DNA from: Karstenula rhodostoma CBS 690.94
Taxonomy: Eukaryota; Ascomycota; Dothideomycetes; Pleosporales; Didymosphaeriaceae
DNA length: 64,000 nt
Direction of reading: 5' to 3'
NCBI GenBank assembly: GCA_010093485.1
Contig: MU001493.1
Span: 1,786,937 to 1,850,936 of the forward strand
In this document: positions 47,986 through 58,984 of the stretch, piece by piece
Numbering within the stretch: the stretch's first letter is position 1
Layout of the letters: every line of letters begins with the position of its first letter
Program-made: the position numbers and the translations under genes
Notes under the pieces: generated by a model
Database searches by the model: none
Told to the model about the DNA's origin: nothing
The model's input: only the letters and a program-made list of their open reading frames with translations

Positions 47986-49223
47986 ATGACATCACCGCAT
48001 ATGCGCGCTGCTCAAATCGCAGAGGTAAAGTGAATGACAACTTCCACATCGGACGAAGCAGATCTGATACAGTGAAGTTCAACAAACCATACCAGCTAAG
48101 CTCGCAGCCGGTTCCACAGTGTGGTGACGATGACCTGCTTATCGAAGTCCATGCCGCGGGATTCTGCCATTCTGACCTCCAGGTTTGGGAAGGTCAATTT
48201 CAAGCAGAACTACCAATCATTCCTTCTCATGAACCCGCCGGCAAGATCGTGCAAGTTGGCGCTCGCGCCAAGGGCTTATGGAAAGTAGGCGACCGTGTGG
48301 GTGTATTGAACTTCAAGAAGGCTTGCGGGGAGTGTGTGGGTTGTCGACAGTATGTTCGAAGGAAAGGGTGCACCGATCCTCGCTTCTGCGAAAAGAGAGA
48401 AATGGCTGGCTTTAAGCACGATGGAGCTTTTGCGGAGTACATGATCGCCGACCCAGCTGTACGCTACTCTCTATGCGGCGAGAGTATCTCCACTGGCTGA
48501 TTATACGCACTTAGACTACCGTTCTTCTACCTGGAGAGGTATCTTTTGAACAAGGTGCACCGCTTATGTGCGCGGGCGTAAGTCTTCGAACTCTAATTTG
48601 TATTTGTATATCGGCCACTGACAGCAACGAAGGCGACAGTATGGGGCGCGCTTCAAAAGCTGAAGCCGGAGGTCCGGCCTGGCGAAACGGTCGCAATCGT
48701 GGGGATAGGCGGTCTTGGACAGCTAGGAGTTCAATTCGCAAAAGCTATGGGGTTTAAGACGGTAGCTATCGACAACAGACCTGAAGGCCGCAAGCTGGCA
48801 ACGAAGATATCTTCGGACCTGAGCCCAGATCTGGTTGTAGACTCATCAGCTCCGGACGCCTCAGATAAGATCTTGGACTTCACAGCGGGCGAAGGACTTG
48901 CAGGAATTGTTGTCTGTACGGATTCCGTCCTGGCGAACACCTGGAGTCTACGGCAACTCGGCAACGGAGGGGTGATGGTTCCTGTCGGTCTACCGAAGGA
49001 CAGATGGCAATTTGACACGGAACATATCGTTTTCCGTGAACTGACCATCCGAGGCGTGTATGTGGCTAGCAGGGAACAGGTGGAAGAGATGTTGAAAGTT
49101 GTGGCTGAACACAACATTCTGTCCCATATCACCTCACTCTCTTTTGAGGAGATTCCGAGTTTGGTCGCCAAATATACTGACCCAGCAATGAAGGGACGCC
49201 TGGTAGTTCAGATAAAGCAATGA
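47986..49223 (+). CDS. Zinc-dependent alcohol dehydrogenase (MDR family)
   Basis: NAD(P)-dependent oxidation of a primary or secondary alcohol, or the reverse; cytosolic. Exons: 47986-48024, 48078-48458, 48515-48577, 48633-49223 (357 aa, normal for the family). Catalytic zinc ligands: Cys43 in GFCHSD and His64-Glu65 in PSHEPAG. Structural-zinc loop: Cys96, Cys99, Cys102 and Cys111 in ACGECVGCRQYVRRKGC, one residue longer than the common spacing before the last Cys. The Rossmann motif is VAIVGIGGLGQLGVQFAKAMG. Intron 1 removes a 53-bp segment ending GTGAAG and intron 3 ends CGAAG; both AAG acceptors are required by the frame. It shares a promoter with the CE4-fold hydrolase. Confidence 0.9.
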
Positions 49224-49563
49224 ATGCTGGTGGTAGCGTGTGTTGCCAGAATCTGGGTATTGGGTCTTATTCCTGAATGAACGTTTACATCTGATTGTAT
49301 GCTCGTTGCGCAGCTTTACCACGTGGTGTTCCTTCGTTAAGTCTTTCCGCGGGGCGAATTGCCCAACGCGAAATGCAGCTGCGCCACGGTTGGAGGTGGT
49401 TGGAGGCGGAACCTCGCCGACTCCAATTCGAAGACCCACCTTTGAGGGAAGGCTCGTAATCGGCTACAACGTAGACGGTATCTGAGACGCCTTACGTTTC
49501 TCTTAGGTATATCAATCTAAAAGCTGTAAAGTCTGCACCCCATTACAGGTAACATCAAGACCA
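49224..49563. promoter_or_regulatory. Amidase promoter with CTCCAA sites
   Basis: This 340-bp space lies between the alcohol dehydrogenase stop and the amidase start. TTGGAG occurs twice with a 10-bp period (49,390-49,395 and 49,400-49,405) and CTCCAA once (49,421-49,426). The two orientations flank a GC-rich core. Confidence 0.55.
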
Positions 49564-51351
49564 ATGTCAGTTTTCTTCGATTCACCCGTTAGGTACGTAA
49601 GTCAGACCCAGGATATACATTGCAAAAACTGACTTCCACTCAAGTGACAATGCTATACCAGAAGGTGAGGCTGAATTGCTTCTAGCCAACATTGGCATCA
49701 CCGAGGGCATATCGACACGAGAGTCAGGTGACTATCGACAATTATTAGCCGCAGTGCACGATGTTGCCGAGCATGTTCTTGCTTTGCCAGACTACACAGC
49801 ACGGGCGGATACCGAAAGGTATCCGCGAAACAACGTAGTGCGCCCTTCGTTTCAGGACCAAGATTATGGCGCTGCCTGGGCGCATAAGTTCTTGATCCAA
49901 GGGAACCCGGAAGGGACGCTGTTGAGAGGCAAAACGGCGTGCCTCAAAGACAATATAGCGGTTGCCGGCGTTCCGCAGTTTTTCGGTACTGATGCTATTC
50001 CGGCATGGACCTCCGGTGCAGATGCCACGGTCGTCACACGTACCCTGGAAGCAGGCGCGGACATCGTGGGCACGACAATCTGCGAGAATTTCTGCAACTC
50101 CACATCTTCATACACTAGTGCGCAAGGAACTGTGTATAACCCTTATGCAGAAGGATACTCGGCTGGTGGCAGTACATCCGGTGGTTCTGCATTGGTTGGA
50201 GGGGGGTTGGTTGACATCGCAATCGGTGCCGACCAAGGAGGTAGCATTCGCGTGCCTTCATCATTTTGTGGCTGTACGCTTTGACCTTCTGAATCACCTC
50301 TCAAGTTGACCTTGACTGACCTATAGGTAGGTGTCGGACTAAAGCCAACACAGTATGTCTTACAAAAAAAGATTGCTGTTTCGGAGATGCTGACCTCTTC
50401 GACAGCGGGCTCGTCCCCTACACTGGAATCAGTTCTTCAGACGCTATTAATGATCATGCCGGCCCAATTGCGGGGAATGTTAGAGACGTTGCCCTGTGTC
50501 TAGATGCCATCAGTGGAAGAGATGATTTCGACGACCGGACACTCGGAGCTCCTCTTCACGGCTCAACGACCTTTTCCAAATCCCTACGGGGTTCTGTTGC
50601 AGGTTTCAAGATAGGGATCCTAATTGAAGGATTTGAACATCGGCTGGTGGATCCTGTGGTTAAGCAAACAGTCTTGAATGCTACTTATGCCTTCGTAAAA
50701 CTTGGGGCTATGGTTCAGCAAGTTTCTCTCCCTCTGCACCTCGAAGGTCCCGCTATCTGGACGATCCAGGCGAGGATCGCTGGTACTCTCGGTTTGATGG
50801 GGTTTGCGCACGGCCGACGTGGACTTTTCTCCACGGAGTACGAAGCTGCTCGCCAGCCGTGGACTAGCGCAAGCTTCCAGAAGCTTTTTCCATCGACCAA
50901 AAACACTGTGATTAATGGTCTTTCGCTCATGAAGAACTATCCAGGCCTTTATGCAAAAACCATGAACATCGCTCAACAAATTCGCGACTCGTACGAGAAG
51001 CTGTTCCAGGAATACGATATCATCGTCATGCCTACAACGCCTTTTGTCGCGCCTTCAAACATAGAGTGGAAGCAAGGAGACTCACCTATGGCTGCTTTGA
51101 AGCCGAGTATGGGTATCACAACCAATACGGCGATATTTGATGTCACTGGTCATCCAGCAATGTCACTTCCTGTCGGATTCGCGCCAAGTCACGAAGATGC
51201 TAACATAAGACTTCCGGTGGGAATGCAGATCGTGGGTGGATTGTGGCAAGAGCAGAAGGTATTGAATGCAGCGCTGGCATGGGAGGAAGCCAATGACTGG
51301 AAGACGATTGGTATCCAGAACGATGTACAGAAGCCTCCATTGAAGCTGTGA
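49564..51351 (+). CDS. Amidase-signature-family amidohydrolase
   Basis: Hydrolyses a carboxamide to acid plus ammonia or amine by a Ser-cisSer-Lys triad. Exons: 49564-49592, 49645-50273, 50331-50352 (22 bp), 50406-51351 (541 aa, typical). Visible: Lys111 in ACLKDNIAV; the Gly/Ser-rich signature SAGGSTSGGSALVGGGLVD with the cis-Ser around 186-188; nucleophile Ser210 in IGADQGGSIRVPSSFCG; then CVGLKPTHGLVPYTG, AGPIAGNVRDVALCLD and late MPTTPFVAPS, PAMSLPVGF and LPVGMQIVGG. The 22-bp microexon encodes VGLKPT and is required for the frame. No membrane anchor or signal is visible. The neighbours suggest it acts after the CE4-fold hydrolase, for example on a half-amide. Confidence 0.9.
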
Positions 51352-51639
51352 CGACCGAAGGTTGAGATCGATCGGATTCCGACATCATTCTAGGTGCAAT
51401 ATATCCAAATCAATGTTTCCCCAGTCAAGAAACGAAATGCGTGCAGTGTTGTTGCTCGTGATACAAGTGGTTGCCGTCAACGCAAAAATTAGGATGACAA
51501 ATGCACCAGCCCGTTCAACTTGAGTAAAATGCTAACACACATGTACCGTGTACCCTGGACTAACACATTGTACTCAGACTTTGGACACAGCGTTGTACAT
51601 ATGTAATACGACGAGGCTAGTATACATGGGTCGAATCCA

Positions 51640-52595
51640 TCAATTAATGGTGTATCCTCCATCCACTACGAGTGCATGCCCTTGAATGAAGGACGCCTGC
51701 GTCGAGCACAAGAAAAGGACTGCATCGGCGACCTCGTCAGCAGTTCCCATTCTCTTCATAGGAGCTATATTAATGGCAGGCTTGAGCGCTTCGACCATAT
51801 CTGGTGAGGTAGTAGTCATCGGCGTCTCAATTACACCTGGACAAACACAGTTCACACGGATTCCGTTTTCGGAATAGTCGATCGCATTGGATCTGGTCAT
51901 GTTGATGATGGCGGCCTTGGAAGCACAATATGCAGCTGTACTTTATCAGTGAACTGTTAAAGCATGTAGAGGGGGCTAGCTCACCAGCACCAGGTCTGGC
52001 GACTATACCCAATTGACTCGCAATGTTCACAATAGCGCCCCTTTGTTTCGGCTGCTCCTTTAAAGGCTCTTGCTTGAGCATACACCTTAGTTGCGCCCGA
52101 CAGCTAAGCCACGAACCACCTAATCAATGTCAACTACGTATTAGGAAGTGTATCCGATAGGCCACGTACGATAATTGATACCGTTCAACCAATCAAATGC
52201 TTCGGTCTCCATTTCCACCGCTTTCATTGTCTTGCTCCCCAATACTCCCGCGCAATTCACCGCATAGTCAAGCCTTGAGAACTTGCCGAACACTTCCTCA
52301 TGAAACGAATCGATGAAACTCTCATCGGCTATGTCTCCTGCTTTGTCGAAGATTCTGACTGAAGGATTAACGGACAAGATAGCCTCTTTAGTTTGGGAGA
52401 GCGTTTTCGGATTGATATCTGTTATTGCGATCCTTGTGCACCCAGATCGAGCGAAACCCTTCGCTGCGGCTGCACCAATTCCTTTTGATTGTTGGATCAG
52501 CATGTGTTACCACCTTTCGTTTCGCAGTCCTTACCTGTGCCGCCTGCGCCAGTGACCACAGCAACACCAAGCAGTTGCTTCACAATTGATGCCAT
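51640..52595 (-). CDS. Short-chain dehydrogenase/reductase (classical SDR)
   Basis: NAD(P)-dependent oxidoreductase of the classical SDR type, cytosolic. Exons: 52595-52535, 52481-52170, 52119-51985, 51935-51640 (267 aa). Cofactor motif VVTGAGGTGIGAAAAKGFA, split by intron 1; Asp in IAITDIN follows beta 2 and favours NAD; NCAGVLG (NAG motif); Ser in NIASQLG; catalytic YCASK; then CPGVIETPM and the C-terminal SFIQGHALVVDGGYTIN. Intron 1 ends in AAG. Its 3' end faces the amidase 3' end 288 bp away, and its start is divergent from the C2H2 regulator. Substrate unknown; it may finish oxidation of the carbon skeleton handled by the neighbours. Confidence 0.9.
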
Positions 52596-53094
52596 CTTTA
52601 CAGTGACAGAGATATATGCTGGCAAATGCAGATTAAGCTCAAAAGCTGATAACTACCGTACGGCAATAATTACTCGGAAGTCGATGAAGTTCCAAACGTT
52701 TGCGCTTGTACAGAGCCCTCGGATGTGAGATTACCGATCGGCACAATAATTACTAGAAAGATGAGCCCCAAATCGTTTTTGTCGTGCTATGAATCCAATC
52801 AGGATGATGTCAGGTCGCCCAGCGATAGTGCGGAGTAAGGCCTGATCTCGGCAACGATCGCTTCGCAGTTGGAGTCGAAGTTGGAGTAGATAGCTGCAAT
52901 CTATCACGCACTCCAAATTATGGGGTAAGATCGCCCGTCGATAGCAGCATCAACCGGCGCATTACATCGAGTCAGGCTAGCGCTTGCTCTAAAAAAAAAA
53001 ACCCTGGCTCCACGCTCTGACAGTGTCCTGTCTCCCGCGAACGAACTCCAAACCCGCAACTCCAACACTCCACAACTCCAAACTCTGTAACCAC
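52596..53094. promoter_or_regulatory. Divergent SDR/regulator promoter with six CTCCAA sites
   Basis: The 499-bp region shared by the SDR and the C2H2 regulator holds TTGGAG at 52,869-52,874 and 52,881-52,886, and CTCCAA at 52,911-52,916, 53,046-53,051, 53,060-53,065 and 53,076-53,081. The last three form an array of AACTCCAA words just before the regulator ATG, which suggests autoregulation. A 10-A run lies near 52,991-53,000. Confidence 0.6.
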
Positions 53095-55630
53095 ATGCAC
53101 AGACACAGCCATACATGCCGTTTCTGCTCACGGGCATTCAAACGTGCTGAGCATTTGACCCGTCATCTCCGCACGCGTGAGTCGCTCCGCTTTTTTTTTT
53201 AGCCCAACCTTTGCTTTTCCACTTTAGATTGCTGACTATCGGATGCGAAGATACACGCGAGAAGCCCTTTTTGTGTCAATGTGGCGCATCTTTCACGCGG
53301 CGAGATCTGCTCACCAGGCACTGGCGAATCACTGGCCATAGTGAGGTTGGTGGTGGAGAACACCATGAGCCGACAATCGAGACTCACACGCAAACACCGT
53401 CGCAGCATAATGTGTCTCTGATCGAACTGAGCACGGCCAATGTGGGCATCGGGAATGGGATGCTTGAAGAACCGAACCATACTCATCGGCCGGAGCTCCC
53501 GACCCCCGTGGAGTCTTTCCATGAAGCGCAAGGGCACATCGACCCAGCGTTACATCCCGAGTCCTACCAGGATGAAGGGTTCGAAGATTTTCGAGATTTC
53601 GTGAACTTCATAGACGGTGTGGGCCTATCAGCCCAATGGACGCCTGAGTATAACATTGATTGGTTGCGACTCGATAATTATGAAGAGCCCCGACGTGCAT
53701 CAAGAGATTTAGAGCATCCTCAATCGCCAGGAAATGAGGACATTGGGACCCCTTTCAGCACATGGCTTCCTTCAGCACCAGCAGAGGATCAAATTCATTT
53801 GAGGTCCCATTCGGGGGCCGATCGCGAGAGCCGAGCAAGACATGGCACGTATCATGTGACAGAAGACCACCGGAGCTTTCTCATTTCGCTCCTCCCAAGT
53901 TTTCCGGCACCGATCTCAGAATTCGAGATTCCTTCTCGCCATGCCCTTACGCGTTACATCACTGCCTTTTTCAGTGGCTTCCATTCTCACTTCCCCTTTA
54001 TTCACGAACCAACTTACAAGCCATCATGCTCACCGTTGGAGCTCACACTAGCTATGTGTGCTGCAGGGGCACAGTATTGCTTTGAAAGAAGAAGTGCAGA
54101 TCGGCTCTTCCGCGTTTCAAAAGCCATCGTCTTTGAACGGCTTCGCCAAGAAGAGTCGCACTTTGGCCCTCAAACACTGGCATTTATCGCATCTACTAAC
54201 ATGCTCTCGCCAGCAACTGCACCTGTGGCAAGGAAAGCAGGGCCATGGGCACCACTTGATATGGCCAAGACGCTCCTGATTCTTGTAGGATTTGCCACAT
54301 GGGAACGTAAAGACCTGCTGCAGCAGGCTTTCGCTCTCCGCGGACTGCTTGTTCAATGTCTTCGCGATAATGGACTCAGAGAGGAGAGCACTTCCTCCGG
54401 CATCCCGGCCGGTGCCAGATCCGCCTTGTGGGATGAATGGGTGCAACGCGAATCCTCTCGAAGAACTAAGCTTGTTGCTTTTTGCTACATAAATGGTAAG
54501 CTATACGTATTCTTTTCGGTCATCAAACCATGTTCTTACAAATATTACAGTTCACAGCATTGCATACAACATACACCCTCTGCTCTGGAGCAGTGAGCTT
54601 CACCTTCGACTGCCCTGCTGCACTCCAACCTGGCAAGCTTCAAGCGCCGCACAATGGGCATCGCTCGAACGCGAACGGAAAGAAGATCAAATGCCTTTTC
54701 AAAAAGCTTTATCGGTTTTACTGCAGGGCACTTCGGGGGTCAACTCAGTTCACCCCATACCCAGCCCTATTGGCAACTATATACTGCTCCACGCTCTACT
54801 GCAACGAATCCATGTCGTTCGTGAGCTGTCGTTTCCTGCAGCTTCGCAAGCCGCGATCTCGGGTTCTGAGCTTCACACTATAGGGTAAGCATCGACACAC
54901 TAGCCACAGTCTGAGTTATCTAAACTGAATCTCTCCTACAGCCGAGCTCTTCGTAGTTGGACGTCTCTGTGGCAGCAAGCCCCAGAGAGTATACTCGATC
55001 CTAACAACGAGAGCGGTCCGATTCCCTTTACCTCGAGTGCTCTCCTTGTTGTTGCCTACATCCGCCTGTCCCTCGACATTGGCTCGCACCGTCATCTTGA
55101 ATCACGTGATCCGAATTTTATCGCGCAAAACCTGGCTGCGATGCCTGATATCGAGCGTAACGACAACCTCTTATCAGCCTTGTTGTATTCGACCCATGCG
55201 CTTAGTATACCCGTGAGACTTGGTATTGATAGGGTGACACGAAGTCAAGCGTTCTTCTGGAGCGTTCAGCATGCAATTTCCAGCTTCGAGTGTGCCATAT
55301 TTTTGGGCAAATGGCTTTGTTCGCTGCCTAGCCCGCTGTGTGAAGACAGTCTATCTCGTATGTTTTAGTCTTGACTTCAGCTGCCAACTCGTACTAACGC
55401 TATCAGGCTCCGAACTTCGTATCGTTCATTGGGTCAAATGCATTGTCGAAGAGGCATATGCTGTTGTCGACTTTGATGAGGAGCGAGAACTGACTGTTCC
55501 CGACGAGCCATTTCAGCTAGGTCTTGCCGCTTTGCATATCTGGTGTCGGTTCCTCCAGGGCAATACGCAATGGCAGTTTGTCAACAACCTCGGCATCAGC
55601 CTCGAAAAATATACAAAAACGCTCACCTGA
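53095..55630 (+). CDS. C2H2 zinc-finger / fungal-TF-domain transcription factor
   Basis: Probable pathway regulator, nuclear. Exons: 53095-53176, 53251-54495, 54551-54884, 54942-55357, 55407-55630 (766 aa). Finger 1: Cys8, Cys11, His24, His28 (CRFCSRAFKRAEHLTRHLRTH). Finger 2: Cys36, Cys38, His51, His57 (FLCQCGASFTRRDLLTRH), the CxC-G form common in this fungal class. Intron 1 falls inside the linker (LRT then HTREKPF) and ends in AAG. From about aa 240, a middle homology region fits the fungal-specific TF domain: SRHALTRYITAFFSGFHSHFPFIHEPT, then helical repeats. The C-terminus LHIWCRFLQGNTQWQFVNNL is typical. It is the last gene of the CTCCAA-bearing group and adjoins an unrelated membrane protein. 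Confidence 0.88.
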
Positions 55631-55795
55631 GAAAGTGAGGCAATGCGGCTCTGCTACTGGAGGCCGTAAGTAGGCAACCGCCCGAGGATGCAAGCTGTAC
55701 GAGGTGGCGCTTTCAGGTGATGATAAGCCGTGCCCCGCCGCAACGTTCGACCCCAAATACCTGCCTTCCTTTGCGCCGCTTCTACCGTGGTTTCT

Positions 55796-58751
55796 ATGCC
55801 GCGCATCAATTTCACAGAATGCGCCGCCATTTACGCCGCCAAAACCACCGAAGGCCAGCAATTAAGGTGGAAATATGGTTGGAACGGTACGGTGCTGGGG
55901 TTGGACCCGAGTCCGGAAGCGCAGATCTCACGCGAAGGCTGCCTTGCAGTATGTGGGCATGGTGCTGAAACGTATCCTTGGGACGATGTATCGTCCACCA
56001 TTACAACATGGCTTTTACCAGTCGTGGGTACTCTACTCCAAGCACCTTTCGAAAGCAACGCATTCAGACGCACGTTGCTGGCCATTGCACGATGGGTCGG
56101 ATCGCCAATCGCTTCCCTCAGTTATGTTCTTTGGAATATTAAAGTTTCTGCTAAAGCAGCATCGATAGTCGACATGGCTGTGCCGTACGATCAGGTACCA
56201 GACCGCAAGACCGACTTTGGCAGCATGAGGGATTCAATGTACCTTTTGCTCGCCATGAACCAGTACACAATGAAACCAACCGCGATGCTCAGAGAGAAGG
56301 AGGCAGAGGGCTTGCTGCGCATTGTGCTGTTCAGCAAAGTAAGTCAACTGTGGAGGTGATGGGTAATTTTAGACTAAAAGCTATAGGATCTAAAGTTAAC
56401 TGACACCCCGAAGACGTTGCGACAAATGCGACGCATCCTCGCTCGAGAATTACGTGAGATGAGAAGGCGTGGCGCGGTACCCGTGTTCGTCTCCATCATG
56501 TGGTTTCTCTTTGCGTTCGCGCTCTCCATCCAAGCGGCATTTGGAGTGGTCGGCCAGAATCGAACGGCTCACGATCTAGCGTTGGGCTGTAGTACGATAC
56601 TCCCCAGTACAAAGTCGCTGTGTCTTAGACATGGACACTTCGTACATAACCCCACTTTTGTGACTCAGCTGACTTTGTACCCGCGAGTGTATAGTGCTGG
56701 CATGGTTTCCCATCTTGATCATGGCCACGATCGTGGACCGGAACCCTATCGCGACCGAAGCGATCCGAAAGAAGCTCAATGCGCTGGTGGACCACGTACG
56801 GCACGCATTGCGCGACGATCGCCATCGACAAGAATTCATTGATTCATTCAGCGATCAACCAAATTTTAAACCATTTGCGCACCATATTCACGACATCGCA
56901 GCGAAGGCAGAGTACATGGATAATTTCTTCGTGGACTTCGCTGGCCAAGCGCGCATTCGGTGGCACTATGGAGCGGCACACCCAATCCTCTCGGATATTG
57001 AGAATTGTTACATTGCAGAGAAAGGGCGGAACTGGCTTGCAAACGAGAGAGAAGCGCGGACGAATCTTGTCTTAGGACCTATCAATGACGAAGGGCTGGT
57101 CTGGTTTGACATGCGTGAGTTCTGGCAAGTCGCTGCTTCAATTGCAATTGTTCTGGGCAGCTGCGGTGGCGCTTTCATTCTAAGCTTCTTCACACCCACT
57201 GTTGGGCTGGGGTGTCGCAGCGGTGGTTACACTATATTCTTCTGCATATCTCTGGGATTGATGATCATGGAGATGGTTGTTTGGTAAGTTTACCCTGCGT
57301 TGCCCCAGGACACCAAGGGCGGTATCCGACAAATCACCTTTTTGACATTATTGACATTATTGACGTTCTACAGGCTGATCCTATCCCCGTACGAAATGCA
57401 AGAGCCGCCTTGGCTACAGAGAACCCATACACGGCTACAAAGTAACGCTTTTGTACACCGGTTGGATGGTAGAAGGCACGACCAATGGGCTTACATCAAG
57501 AGGCGAATCTCCAGTATCCTGCGCACGACCGAGAATCTCCTCGTCAAATCCATCGCGCGATTGGTCCTGCTGTACCCATTCCACGATAAAGAGTCTACTC
57601 GAGACATTGTCGAGACGTTCATTGACGAACGCGTGAAAAGCTTGAAGGCGCTGAGTCCCCAACGCAAATGGGAGTGGTTCTTCTTTCGGCCGCTTGAGAG
57701 CTTCAACACCGTCTGGCTCGTCTACATCGTCGTTGCGCAGACCTGGGGCTACTACAAAACCTGCGACTGTGTCACCAGCACCTGGGGGGGCGCGGGGGGC
57801 TACCTCGACTTCCGCGTGCAGGACGTGGCAAGCCCGTGGGTAGAGGCATACTGGCTGACGGGGACACTGTTAACGTCCTCGGTCATGGGTTTCTCCATGT
57901 TCTACATTACCGTCGAGTGGTGCCAGCAGTCCTTCCTATCCACGGAAGACTACGAAGACGCGAGACAGGGACTGCGAATGACGCGGATATACAGGCACTG
58001 GACGTTCTCCTTCCGCAGTCTGTCCCGACTCCTCTCGCGCTTCACGTTCGACCCTATGGAGCGCTTCGCCGTCTCCATCGGGCTCGTCAAGTACCGACAG
58101 AAGACGCTCCTGTGGACCAAAACGCACACGCACGACCCCGACATCGCCGTCCCGGCCCCGGTGCAAACGCCACGCCCCCACGGCAACCCCAGCATTGAGC
58201 TCTCAGACTTCTCCACTGCCATGGCGAGGGATGACAGCCAGCATTCGCACGAGCACGGTGCGTCCGAGACACCCGCTATGGCGCACTCCCTCTTCCCGCC
58301 GGCCATCCCGCAGCGCAGACCGAGACAAGACAGTGGCGCCTCTGCTGCGCGAACCTCGCCATCGCTCCTGCACGGCATCGGCAATCCCGCACCATCACAG
58401 TCACCGTCGTCATTCCTCACACACCGCCCCTCGCACGAATCCGCACTCTCCTTCACGCCGCTGCTCCAGCGCCCCTCGGAAGCGCACCGTCAGCGGGAGC
58501 GCGCGGGGTCCGCTACGTCGGTGCAGAGCGACGAGCGTGACCGGCGTAGTGGTGGCGAGGAACATGGGCTCATGTCGCCGGTGAGCCCGGTGCGGGTGGG
58601 GGAGTATACGCCGTTTTTAGGGATGGTGCAGAGTAGGCAGGGGTATACGAGGGCGAACTCAGACCCTGGGAGTCCGCCTGGAGTAGATGCGTTGGGGATA
58701 CGGATGGGTGGGGTGGCGGATGGGGATTTGGAGAGGGGGGAGAGGAGGTAA
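55796..58751 (+). CDS. Uncharacterised fungal polytopic membrane protein
   Basis: I do not recognise a named family. Exons: 55796-56338, 56414-56588, 56695-57283, 57374-58751 (894 aa). A Cys-containing N-terminus (INFTECAAIYA, GCLAVCGHGAETYPWDDV) is followed by hydrophobic segments: ITTWLLPVVGTLLQAPF, SPIASLSYVLWNI, VPVFVSIMWFLFAFALSI, LLAWFPILIMATIV, SIAIVLGSCGGAFILSFF, GYTIFFCISLGLMIMEMVVW, VWLVYIVVAQTWGYY and LLTSSVMGFSMFYITVEW. The last 200 residues are Ser/Pro/Arg-rich and probably cytosolic. The start is the ATG before PRINFTEC; in-frame sequence continues upstream without a nearer ATG, so an earlier exon is possible. Intron 2 starts GTAGTA. It converges with the F-box gene. Confidence 0.75.
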
Positions 58752-58984
58752 GGAGGTAAGGAGGGTGGATTGGGTGTATGACGTGATGACATGATGATAT
58801 GCCGATGTTTTGTATGACGACTGTTTCGTGACAGCGTAGCATGGGTATACTTGTGGGTGCTTGCGGTAGACGATGATGGCCTTGGACTGGCCTCTGGCGC
58901 ATGATACGTTGCAGACCTGAGGCCGCACCTGTTGCATTTCCAGTCAACATAACTACCCAAATAACCGTTGTCTACACTGCTTTA

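Noticed and set aside
42923..55630. Secondary-metabolite gene cluster
   Set aside because: No polyketide synthase, NRPS, terpene cyclase or prenyltransferase backbone is present; the enzymes fit catabolism better.
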